A stretch of DNA of 14,699 nt from assembly GCA_021798635.1 (NCBI GenBank), contig JAJZGH010000115.1, positions 1 through 14,699 on the forward strand. Reading direction: 5' to 3'. Numbering within the stretch: position 1 is the first letter of the stretch; each line of letters opens with the position of its first letter. The stretch is from Planctomycetota bacterium. Lineage in GTDB: Bacteria; Planctomycetota; Phycisphaerae; WQYP01. This document shows, piece after piece, positions 6,524 to 13,104 of this stretch. The position numbers and the translations under genes are program-made. The notes beneath the pieces were generated by a model. The model was not told the DNA's origin. It saw only the letters and a program-made list of their open reading frames with translations, and did not search any database.

Positions 6524-7681
6524 ATGGAGTATCGGTCCTTGAACAATATTGTACACCTGGTTGATCCTACCAGCGGCATGGATGTGTTAGATACCATTGC
6601 CCTGGCGGTAAATTGTGTGCCGGGAAAGCATCATGTTTTGATCTTTGGTCATAATGGCTGGCTGCAGGCGGCCATGGATGCCGGGATTCCCAAAAAGAAC
6701 ATCACGTGGAATCGCACGCTGGCGCGGTGGGATCCCACAATGGGGCGGTTCCTGACCCAATGGGTGAAAAAAAACAATCCAACGCATATCCATGCGTGGG
6801 GGTATTGGAGTCTGGCGGCCGCCAGTCGCCTGCGGGAATTTTCGGGCGGGCGAATCGCATTTATCCAAACCCCTCCCACGGCAGCGCAAATGCGGCACTT
6901 GCAGCGGAATATGGCGCGGGCCGTCTGGTTGCTTATTACTCCCTGGCGATGTGTGCACACCGCACTGCACGCCGGTGGAATTCCGCGTAACAATGTGGCG
7001 CGGGTGAGTCCCGCAGGCTGGCTGGCTCCCGAGGCCAAAGCCTTGCCCGCCAACTTGCGGCGATCTCTGGGAATGCAATCGCGGGAAGGACCGGTCGTGT
7101 TTCTTGGCGGCTGGTCGGAAGAATCCATCCGCCATGATCTGGGTATCTGGGCGGTGGGGATTGTGGGGGAAATGAACGCTGATCTCTGGGCATTAATCCG
7201 CAATGATGATGTGCCGCGGAAAGAGGCCGTGAACCCTTATGCGGGCTACCAGTCCTTTGCGAGAACCCTTAAGGACCCGCAATTGATCACCATTGCCCCC
7301 GCCCGCTACACGTGGGGTCAATTGGCGGGCGTGGCAGATTATTTCCTTTTTGCGCCCAAGCGGTCGGCGGGTGTCAGCAGCCTGTTAGCCGCCATGGCCC
7401 TGGGCAAGCCGATTATCAGCGCCAAGACCGATCAAATCTGTGAACTGCTGGAAAACGGAACCAGTGCCCTATTAGCACCCCCGGATAGTCCCCGCGAATT
7501 GGCCGCCCGGCTTAATGCCCTGATTGAAGCCCCGGCTTTGGCGGCCAAAATCGGCGCTGGTGCCAAGGCGGCGTATGACCAACTGGCTAAACCGGAATTA
7601 TTCAGCAGCCAGTTGGATTCCATTCATGGACAGCTCACCGCCGATCCGGGCCTGAAACAGCCTGTCCAATTGCCTTCTTAA
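6524..7681 (+). CDS. Glycosyltransferase, GT-B fold, GT4-like
   Basis: Likely transfers a sugar from a nucleotide donor to an unknown acceptor in the cytoplasm. The 385-residue protein has two halves. The N-terminal half starts with a beta-strand and glycine turn (IVHLVDPTSGM, from residue 9). The C-terminal half has the GT4-like block SLLAAMALGKPIIS, followed by the ICELLENGTSALLAPPDSP stretch typical of the family. In the EX7E region both expected glutamates are replaced (S281 and A289 by alignment to EPFGxxxLEAMA), while the later Glu in ICELLENG is kept. Donor, acceptor and even activity are therefore uncertain. The frame opens at TTG 6509. ATG 6524 was chosen as the first ATG, but neither has a clear ribosome-binding site. 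It lies 77 nt after pyrK and 86 nt before ppk1. Confidence 0.72.
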   Translation: MEYRSLNNIVHLVDPTSGMDVLDTIALAVNCVPGKHHVLIFGHNGWLQAAMDAGIPKKNITWNRTLARWDPTMGRFLTQWVKKNNPTHIHAWGYWSLAAASRLREFSGGRIAFIQTPPTAAQMRHLQRNMARAVWLLITPWRCVHTALHAGGIPRNNVARVSPAGWLAPEAKALPANLRRSLGMQSREGPVVFLGGWSEESIRHDLGIWAVGIVGEMNADLWALIRNDDVPRKEAVNPYAGYQSFARTLKDPQLITIAPARYTWGQLAGVADYFLFAPKRSAGVSSLLAAMALGKPIISAKTDQICELLENGTSALLAPPDSPRELAARLNALIEAPALAAKIGAGAKAAYDQLAKPELFSSQLDSIHGQLTADPGLKQPVQLPS

Positions 7682-7767
7682 TATTCGGATTTGGCAAAAC
7701 CGACCCCGCAGTGGTAGGCTCATAGTGGTAAAAATAGCTGGATACAAAGAAAGTTGCGGATGCCTGC

Positions 7768-9909
7768 ATGACAACCATCACTGAAAACGCCACCGCCGAT
7801 CTGCGGCCCCTGCCCGGTGAGCAGCCGGAGACTCGATTTTTCAACCGTGATTTAAGCTGGCTGGATTTTAATGCCCGCGTGCTGCATGAAGCCGCGGACA
7901 CGCGGAATCCATTGTTGGAGCGCTTAAAATTTCTGGCGATTTTTGCCGGCAACACCGACGAATTCTTCATGAAGCGCATCAGCCTGTTAAAGCGCTGGAT
8001 CGTCAGCAAACCCAATGAAATTGGTCCGGACGGCCTGACCCACCGCCGCCAGCTTGAACTCGTGCGCCAGCGTCTGGCGAATATGGCGGCGATTCAGCAC
8101 ACGATCTGGCGCGGAGAACTTAGACCTTTGCTGGCTGACGCCGGTATCACACTGCGGCGCTATGAAGAACTTACGGAGGGCCAGCAGGCGCACGCGGCGG
8201 AATATTTTACGCGTTATATTTTCCCCGTATTGACGCCTTTGGCGGTGGATCCCGGTCATCCCTTTCCATTTATCAGCAATCTAAGTATTTCTATTGGTGT
8301 ATTATTGCGGCAGCCCGCGCTTCCCGAGGCACTTTTTGCGCGGGTAAAAGTGCCGCGGCTATTTCCCCGTTGGTTTAAACTGGAAGCCCCGACGGGCCTG
8401 ATTTTTGTGCCGTTGGAAAGCCTTATTCAAGGTCAGCTTGAAATGCTCTTTCCGGGAATGCACGTCCTGGAATCACAACTTTTCCGCGTTACCCGCAGTG
8501 CGGAGGTGGAAGCCGCCGAAGATATTGAAGATTCTGAAGATCTGCTGGAGGAAGTGCAGGAGGAATTACGAGCCAGACGGTTTGCGGAAACCGTGCGCGT
8601 GCAGATTTCCTCCGGCATGTCCGAAGAAATGCGGCATTATTTAACCGACGGCCTGGAAGTGCGCAGTGAAGATCTGGAAGAAGGACCGGAGCCGCTGGGT
8701 TTGGCCGATATGATGAGTCTGGCCACGCTGGACATTCCCGACCTGCGCATGCCGACGTGGGCACCGGTTTGTGCGCCGGCTCTGGCGGATGCCGAGGCCA
8801 GTATTTTTGCCATCATCCGGCAAAGCGATGTTCTGGTGCATCACCCCTATGAAAGTTTTAACAGTTCTGTGGAACGCTTTATTCTTACCGCTGTCAATGA
8901 CCCGCAGGTGCTGGCGATTAAAATGACGCTGTATCGCACCAGTGGTGATTCGCCGTTTGTTCCGGCATTGGCCCGGGCGGCGGAAATGGGCAAGCAGGTG
9001 GCGGTGCTGGTGGAACTCAAGGCCCGGTTTGATGAAGAAAGTAACATCCAATGGGCGCAGGCTTTGGAGCGTGCCGGAGCGCATGTGGTGTACGGTATTC
9101 TGGGGCTGAAAACCCATACCAAAATTGCCCTGGTGGTGCGGCGGGAGGATAACGCCGTAAGGTCCTACGCCCATATTTCCACCGGAAATTATAATTCGCG
9201 GACTGCTGAAGTGTATACCGATTTAGGGCTTTTCACGTGCCGGGAAGATTTGTGCGATGATGTTGTGAACCTCTTTTCATTTTTGACGGGCCGGTCTCTG
9301 AAAAGCAGTTATCATAAATTGCTCGTGGCACCGGTGACCATGCGCACCAGATTCCAGGAAATGATTCAGCGTGAAACCGCCCATGCCCAGGCGGGGCGGC
9401 CGGCGCGGATCATCGCGAAAATGAACGCCCTGGAAGACATGGAAATTATCGAGACGCTTTATCGTGCGGCACAGGCGGGCGTGCAAATTGATTTGATCGT
9501 GCGCGGGTTCTGCTGCCTGCGGCCGGGTGTGCCGGGCTTAAGTGACAATATCCGGGTGATCAGCATTGTGGGCAGATTTCTGGAACATTCCCGTCTGTTC
9601 TGGTTCCACAACGATGGGCACAGTGAAATATTCATGGGATCTGCGGATTGGATGAGTCGCAATTTAAGCCACCGCGTGGAAGCCGCCACACCCGTTGAGA
9701 ATCAAATGCTTTTCCAGCGCCTGCGGGAGATTCTGGATATCATGCTGGCCGACAATCGGCACGCATGGGACTTGGCCGGGGACGGTACCTGGAAACAGCG
9801 GCACCCCGCACCCGATGAGCCGGAACGCTGCAGTCAGGCCCGATTGATGCAATTAGCCATTGAACGCCAGCACGCCATCGCCCAGGCCGTCAACAACGCA
9901 ATGCGGTAA
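7768..9909 (+). CDS. ppk1: Polyphosphate kinase 1
   Basis: Reversibly polymerises the terminal phosphate of ATP into inorganic polyphosphate, typically at the inner face of the membrane. The 713 residues match the PPK1 length and carry all four domains. The N-terminal domain begins with FFNRDLSWLDFNARVL (24-39) and FAGNTDEFFMKRI (59-71). A head domain follows, with HPFPFISNLS at 164-173. The two C-terminal phospholipase-D-like domains carry LKTHTKIALV, with H450 as the phosphorylated His, and FLEHSRLFWFHN, with the second catalytic His H607. STGNYNSRTAEVYTDLG (471-487) is also diagnostic. An acidic stretch at 248-268 is common in the family. ATG 7768 follows a weak GCGGAT (7756-7761) and gives the expected distance to the first motif. 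It may be co-transcribed with the glycosyltransferase (86-nt gap). No Pho-box-like site was recognised. Confidence 0.95.
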   Translation: MTTITENATADLRPLPGEQPETRFFNRDLSWLDFNARVLHEAADTRNPLLERLKFLAIFAGNTDEFFMKRISLLKRWIVSKPNEIGPDGLTHRRQLELVRQRLANMAAIQHTIWRGELRPLLADAGITLRRYEELTEGQQAHAAEYFTRYIFPVLTPLAVDPGHPFPFISNLSISIGVLLRQPALPEALFARVKVPRLFPRWFKLEAPTGLIFVPLESLIQGQLEMLFPGMHVLESQLFRVTRSAEVEAAEDIEDSEDLLEEVQEELRARRFAETVRVQISSGMSEEMRHYLTDGLEVRSEDLEEGPEPLGLADMMSLATLDIPDLRMPTWAPVCAPALADAEASIFAIIRQSDVLVHHPYESFNSSVERFILTAVNDPQVLAIKMTLYRTSGDSPFVPALARAAEMGKQVAVLVELKARFDEESNIQWAQALERAGAHVVYGILGLKTHTKIALVVRREDNAVRSYAHISTGNYNSRTAEVYTDLGLFTCREDLCDDVVNLFSFLTGRSLKSSYHKLLVAPVTMRTRFQEMIQRETAHAQAGRPARIIAKMNALEDMEIIETLYRAAQAGVQIDLIVRGFCCLRPGVPGLSDNIRVISIVGRFLEHSRLFWFHNDGHSEIFMGSADWMSRNLSHRVEAATPVENQMLFQRLREILDIMLADNRHAWDLAGDGTWKQRHPAPDEPERCSQARLMQLAIERQHAIAQAVNNAMR

Positions 9910-9929
9910 CCCCGCGCCAACGTCCATAG

Positions 9930-9956
9930 CCCGACGCGGAAGCGTCGCGGTTGGAT
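9930..9956 (+). repeat. 27-bp hairpin repeat, copy 1
   Basis: One of two intergenic copies 99 nt apart that differ at a single base in 27. The left half folds as CGACGC-GGAA-GCGTCG (9932-9947), a 6-bp stem capped by a GNRA-type tetraloop, followed by a conserved single-stranded tail ending in GGTTGGAT. The size, the intergenic position and the preserved stem are REP-like. Confidence 0.6.
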
Positions 9957-9965
9957 GCGTAATGC

Positions 9966-9987
9966 GGTCACGGGAAAAGCCCGCACC
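9966..9987. other. Intergenic hairpin between ppk1 and tRNA-Ser
   Basis: CGGG (9971-9974) pairs with CCCG (9980-9983) around AAAAG, and the outer GGT (9966-9968) can pair with ACC (9985-9987) across a small internal loop. It sits between the two 27-bp repeats and could end ppk1 transcription. No T-tract follows, so an intrinsic terminator cannot be claimed. A second small hairpin overlaps it: CCGCA 9981-9985 with TGCGG 9992-9996. Confidence 0.3.
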
Positions 9988-10028
9988 GTAATGCGGCAAG
10001 GGTCGTATCCAATCCACCCCCGGCCCGT

Positions 10029-10055
10029 CCCGGCGCGGAAGCGTCGCGGTTGGAT
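10029..10055 (+). repeat. 27-bp hairpin repeat, copy 2
   Basis: Second copy of the repeat at 9930. The only difference (A at 9934, G at 10033) turns an A-U pair of the stem into a G-U pair, so the fold CGGCGC-GGAA-GCGTCG (10031-10046) is kept. It ends only 8 nt before the tRNA promoter. Confidence 0.6.
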
Positions 10056-10063
10056 TCGCGAAT

Positions 10064-10090
10064 TTGACGGAATGTATGTTAAAGTATACT
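10064..10090 (+). promoter_or_regulatory. Sigma70-type promoter of tRNA-Ser
   Basis: TTGACG (10064-10069) and TATACT (10085-10090) are near-consensus -35 and -10 hexamers with a 15-nt spacer. An alternative -10, TACTCT at 10087-10092, gives a 17-nt spacer. Transcription would start near 10097, about 23 nt before the mature tRNA, a normal pre-tRNA leader length. Confidence 0.6.
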
Positions 10091-10099
10091 CTTAATAAT

Positions 10100-10115
10100 C
10101 TTCGCTTCGGCGAGG
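10100..10115 (+). other. UUCG-capped hairpin in the pre-tRNA leader
   Basis: CTTCGC-TTCG-GCGAGG forms a 6-bp stem (one U-G pair) closed by C-G around a UUCG tetraloop, an unusually stable cap. It lies between the predicted start of transcription and the tRNA 5' end (10120), leaving 4 nt before the RNase P cleavage site. It may protect the precursor or help it fold. Confidence 0.45.
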
Positions 10116-10119
10116 CCAT

Positions 10120-10206
10120 GGAGAGATGTCCGAGTGGCTTAAGGAGCACGATTGGAAGTCGTGTGTGGGGGCAACCTCACCGTGGGTTCGAATCCCACTC
10201 TCTCCG
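10120..10206 (+). tRNA. tRNA-Ser (anticodon GGA)
   Basis: Full cloverleaf with a long class II variable arm. The acceptor GGAGAGA (10120-10126) pairs with TCTCTCC (10199-10205), with discriminator G10206 as expected for serine. The anticodon stem is CACGA/TCGTG (10147-10151 with 10159-10163) around loop TTGGAAG, so the anticodon is GGA at 10154-10156, reading UCC and UCU. The T arm is GTGGG-TTCGAAT-CCCAC (10182-10198). The variable arm contains a GAGG-type stem (GTGGGGGCAACCTCAC region). CCA is not encoded. The Rhs-related repeats start 78 nt downstream, and tRNA genes are common insertion points for accessory DNA. Confidence 0.95.
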
Positions 10207-10257
10207 TTATCTTCCGTGGCCGGAGGTCGCAAACATGCGATTTTCGGCCATTTTCAT

Positions 10258-10276
10258 TTCCGGGGCGTGCCCGGAA
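10258..10276. other. Perfect 7-bp hairpin downstream of tRNA-Ser
   Basis: TTCCGGG (10258-10264) and CCCGGAA (10270-10276) are exact complements around a 5-nt loop, about 50 nt after the tRNA. It could act as the tRNA transcription terminator, but no T-run follows on either strand. It lies just before the first Rhs leader motif, so it might instead mark the cassette boundary. Confidence 0.35.
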
Positions 10277-10354
10277 GCGGCCGAGCTAATTGTGAAGGCG
10301 CTAATATTTATGATACGGGTACGGCTCCGCGGAGAGCAGGCGATCACTAGAAAG

Positions 10355-10368
10355 TTGAGCAGTAGAGC
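10355..10368 (+). repeat. Leader motif TTGARCAGTAGAGC, occurrence 1
   Basis: A 14-nt motif found three times: here, at 10411-10424 (one base different) and at 13150-13163 (first base C). It occurs only in the non-coding leaders of the two Rhs units. In copy A it is duplicated 56 nt apart. Role unknown. It could be a vestige of lost rhs coding sequence or a recombination site. Confidence 0.5.
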
Positions 10369-10410
10369 TGATTGGGCTGCCGCCCAATAGAACAGGCGAG
10401 CTGGAGAAAA

Positions 10411-10424
10411 TTGAACAGTAGAGC
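10411..10424 (+). repeat. Leader motif TTGARCAGTAGAGC, occurrence 2
   Basis: Second occurrence within the copy A leader, reading TTGAACAGTAGAGC. Its TAG (10419-10421) is also the stop codon that closes the copy A Rhs frame upstream, so the open frame begins at 10422. Confidence 0.5.
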
Positions 10425-10484
10425 GCATTTGTCCGCGACAGAAGAGCGGCTGTCGCCCAGTCAACGGGAAAACGCATCGGCGCG

Positions 10485-12512
10485 GTGGATGCTTCCACGA
10501 CGCCGTATGTGCAGTATAATTACACCAGTGCAAGCAACGGTTCAAGGATTGCCAGCATGGTCTATCCCAATGGCAGAACGATTGATTACAACTATTCAGG
10601 TACAAACTTGAATAGCGCCCTGGATTATGCCATCGGCCGATTGGATTCTATCAGTGACGGTGCTAATTCCGGTGATCCCGGCCAAGTGCTGGAGCAATAT
10701 TCGTATCTTGGGCTGTCAACGATCGTCGCCCGCAACCATCCGCAAACGGGAATCAATCTGACATTGGTTGGCTCCAGCGGCAGCATCGGCTCCGGCGGCG
10801 ACCAGTACGTGGGCCTTGATCAATTCGGCAGAATCGTCGATCAGAACTGGGTGAATACCAGCACCGGCCAATCGGTGGATAATTTCACGTATTCTTATGA
10901 TGCAAATTCAAACGTAACCGCAGAAAACAATCTGCTCGACGCCGCGTACTCGCAGACCTTTACTTATGATCCGCTCAACAGATTAGGCAGCAGCACACTG
11001 GGTGGCGCGGCCTACCAAAGCTGGACTTTGGATTCACAAGGCAATTGGAATTCGCATACCATTTATGGCAACACGCAGACCCAAACCGCCAATGCACAGA
11101 ATCAGATCACGTCCATCAGCGGTACGTCGGCTACGCCGACGTATGATGCCAGTGGAAACACAGTTTCCATGGGGTTAACCACCCAGCCTGCTGGGAGCGT
11201 AGCCACTCTGGTCTACGATGCTTGGAACAGGCTCGTAGCAGTCAAGAACTCCTCCGGCCAAATCATCGCCCAATACTCCTACAATGCCATGGGGTACCGG
11301 ATCACAGAATCCTATCCGCTTGGCGGTCCCGGCATTGCTGCCGGGACAACCAACTACATCTACTATGATTCCAATTGGCAGGCCATTGAAACCAGAACCA
11401 ATGGCACGGCGAATAACAACGTAACATCGCAAATGGTCTGGAGCGCCGCCTACATCAATACGGCAGTTCTCCAAGACCCATGGGGCGGTGGAAATATCGC
11501 ACTCGAAGGGCGTACTTACTTTTTGCAGGATGCGAACTGGAATACGGTAGCGGTGACCATGCCAAATCTAGGCCCCGGACCGGCATGGTTCGTCGGCCAG
11601 CGCTACGTGTACAGCCCCTATGGAAACGCCACGATTCTCAACGCCGACTGGAGCTCGCCCCCCTCCGGCGAAACACCGGCCGTAGACAATCTCTATCAAG
11701 GAATGACCCTTGATCCGATGACTGGCTTGTATTACGCAAGAAACCGCAACTATTCCCCATCCCTTGGCCGCTGGATCAACCAGGACCCTGCGGGTTACAT
11801 CAACGGTGCTAATACGTATCAATTTGTGGAATCCAATCCGGCGGGGAATGTGGATCCGTGGGGATTGGACGTCGAGGAGGAAATCGGCGACGACGGGGTG
11901 GATATGGCGGCGGGAGGCGGGACGGAGTCGCCTGCGGTCGCAAATACGATGGCTGAAATTGCCGCCCAGGATTCTGCGAACAATGCCGTTGCGGCCGCGG
12001 AAGAAGCCATCGCGCACGCGGCGGACAACGGCGTCCCACCCCAAGATCTGGCCCAAGCAGACGGCGATCTGGGTTGGGCTCAAAAGGGACAGAACTTGGC
12101 TAACGACCCCAACGCACCGCTGTTCGACAAGGAGATTGGCGATGACACCTCGCAATATTTCTCGAAAAAGGCTGAGCAGGCTCTGAAGGAGCCGAAGCCA
12201 GAAACTAAAGGCCCGACGCGGCCCCCGTGTCCGGAAGAACTGCAAAAACTGCGTAATGACTTCAATAAGAACGTCAAGCCAAATTATTGGAGGGGTGAAG
12301 CGGCGAAAAATCCGGGGGGCTACAGCCCTGAGGACCTCGCCCGTATGCGGGAGGGCAATGCCCCAATCGGTCCGGATGGATACCCGATGGAACTTCACCA
12401 CCGTGTTCCATTGTCGATGGGAGGAACCAACGATATCAATAACCTCCAAGCGATGACGCGGACGGCCCATCGACTTGGCAATAACTTTGGTGTGAACCAC
12501 CCATCGCAATGA
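10485..12512 (+). CDS. N-terminally truncated Rhs/YD-repeat protein with LHH-type HNH nuclease tip
   Basis: Rhs proteins form a shell of YD repeats around a toxic C-terminal tip that is released into rival cells. This 675-residue frame has only the last part of a shell. It has YD-type repeats (FTYSYDANSNVTAENN, FTYDPLNRL, LVYDAWNRLVAVKN) and then the core end TGLYYARNRNYSPSLGRWIN...DPAGYINGANTYQFVESNP, finishing at VDPWGL (456-461), the region of tip autocleavage. The tip (462-675) has an acidic/Ala-rich segment, a Lys/Pro-rich linker and a nuclease-like end: MELHHRVPLSMGG (635-647), N653 and H662, the LHH variant of the HNH fold. Homology to copy B continues upstream of GTG 10485, and the frame is open back to 10422, but no ATG, GTG or TTG occurs there. 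No Shine-Dalgarno, signal or N-terminal shell is present, so this is probably a displaced tip cassette. The cognate immunity gene follows. Confidence 0.82.
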   Translation: MDASTTPYVQYNYTSASNGSRIASMVYPNGRTIDYNYSGTNLNSALDYAIGRLDSISDGANSGDPGQVLEQYSYLGLSTIVARNHPQTGINLTLVGSSGSIGSGGDQYVGLDQFGRIVDQNWVNTSTGQSVDNFTYSYDANSNVTAENNLLDAAYSQTFTYDPLNRLGSSTLGGAAYQSWTLDSQGNWNSHTIYGNTQTQTANAQNQITSISGTSATPTYDASGNTVSMGLTTQPAGSVATLVYDAWNRLVAVKNSSGQIIAQYSYNAMGYRITESYPLGGPGIAAGTTNYIYYDSNWQAIETRTNGTANNNVTSQMVWSAAYINTAVLQDPWGGGNIALEGRTYFLQDANWNTVAVTMPNLGPGPAWFVGQRYVYSPYGNATILNADWSSPPSGETPAVDNLYQGMTLDPMTGLYYARNRNYSPSLGRWINQDPAGYINGANTYQFVESNPAGNVDPWGLDVEEEIGDDGVDMAAGGGTESPAVANTMAEIAAQDSANNAVAAAEEAIAHAADNGVPPQDLAQADGDLGWAQKGQNLANDPNAPLFDKEIGDDTSQYFSKKAEQALKEPKPETKGPTRPPCPEELQKLRNDFNKNVKPNYWRGEAAKNPGGYSPEDLARMREGNAPIGPDGYPMELHHRVPLSMGGTNDINNLQAMTRTAHRLGNNFGVNHPSQ

Positions 12513-12613
12513 CGACTGTGAATGCAATCAGTGCGATCCTTATAGCGGGGTCGCTCTGTCAGAACTGTGGGCTTAGCGCAGATGGAGTGATTCACGGCTT
12601 ACGGAGGCTGGCT

Positions 12614-13075
12614 ATGGCTAGAGACATTGGTGATTTGTTGTCGCATATCCGCGGGCTGCGCGGGGCGGCCTATGGGGTTGGCGCATCCTCGGAGGAAGTT
12701 CGCCAAGCGGAAATGGCCCTTGGGGTGAATTTCCCGTGGAGTTTCAGCCGCTACCTCGAAGCCGTTGGGTGGTTAAGCCTCGGGCCGCATGAGGTCTTCG
12801 GTTTAGGATGCGATGTTCCCCGACATCTTCGCTTGGTGGAGATAGCGTCATCCGAACGTCGTGAGTTTCATCCTCCGATCCCCGAGTCGCTGGTGCCCTT
12901 TTATAATGATGGCGGCGGCAATCATTACTGCATCGACCTCTCGGCGTCACGGGAAGGCGAAAGCCCTGTTGTCTTTTGGGATCATGAGCTACCACCCGGG
13001 CAAGTGCCGAATCGAGTGGCCGATAGTTTCGGGGATTGGTTGGAAAGCATCTGTGACGGATTTGGTCGCCTATAG
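12614..13075 (+). CDS. SUKH (SMI1/KNR4) family immunity protein
   Basis: Probably binds and neutralises the nuclease tip encoded just upstream. SUKH proteins are among the commonest immunity partners of HNH and other nuclease toxins. From ATG 12614 the 153 residues match the family. An N-terminal helix is followed by EEVRQAEMALGVNFPWSFSRYL (28-48), a typical SUKH helix-and-FP block. GWLSLGPHEVFGLG is at 52-65, LVPFYNDGGGNHYCIDLS at 93-110, PVVFWDHE at 118-125, and ADSFGDWLE near the end. ATG 12614 is chosen because GGAGG (12603-12607) lies 6 nt before it, the best ribosome-binding site in the window. The same frame extends to an ATG at 12509 that overlaps the toxin stop as ATGA, but those 35 residues have no SUKH character. 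The gap to the toxin stop is 101 nt. The strong signal makes sense, because immunity must be made even if the toxin is silent. Confidence 0.85.
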   Translation: MARDIGDLLSHIRGLRGAAYGVGASSEEVRQAEMALGVNFPWSFSRYLEAVGWLSLGPHEVFGLGCDVPRHLRLVEIASSERREFHPPIPESLVPFYNDGGGNHYCIDLSASREGESPVVFWDHELPPGQVPNRVADSFGDWLESICDGFGRL

Positions 13076-13104
13076 CGAGGGGAAAGTGAAACGGGGACCG
13101 GCAC

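Larger units (their letters stand above)
10284..11864 (+). repeat. Rhs cassette repeat unit, copy A (leader plus Rhs core)
   Basis: This stretch is repeated imperfectly at 13105-14602, with a period of about 2.82 kb. Homology begins at an exact 15-nt match (AGCTAATTGTGAAGG, 10284-10298) and resumes at a 24-nt block at 10357-10380 (one mismatch). From about 10466 it runs nearly continuously through the Rhs core to the VDPxG codons. Between the leader motifs the copies differ by insertions and deletions. After the core they are unrelated. Confidence 0.8.

Noticed and set aside
6496..6564. Short ORF starting at ATG 6496 before the glycosyltransferase
   Set aside because: Only about 22 codons, out of frame with the main gene, no ribosome-binding site and no recognisable function.
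9853..10149. Minus-strand 98-codon ORF between ppk1 and the tRNA
   Set aside because: It is built from the two 27-bp repeats and antisense tRNA sequence. It has no recognisable domain and overlaps the tRNA.
10064..10390. Plus-strand 108-codon ORF across the tRNA-Ser
   Set aside because: It reads through the tRNA promoter, the tRNA and the Rhs leader, so a protein here is very unlikely.
11568..12527. Long minus-strand ORF (319 codons) opposite the Rhs tip
   Set aside because: It is antisense to a clear Rhs core and HNH frame. Its Arg/His/Val-rich composition is typical of a shadow frame in GC-rich DNA.
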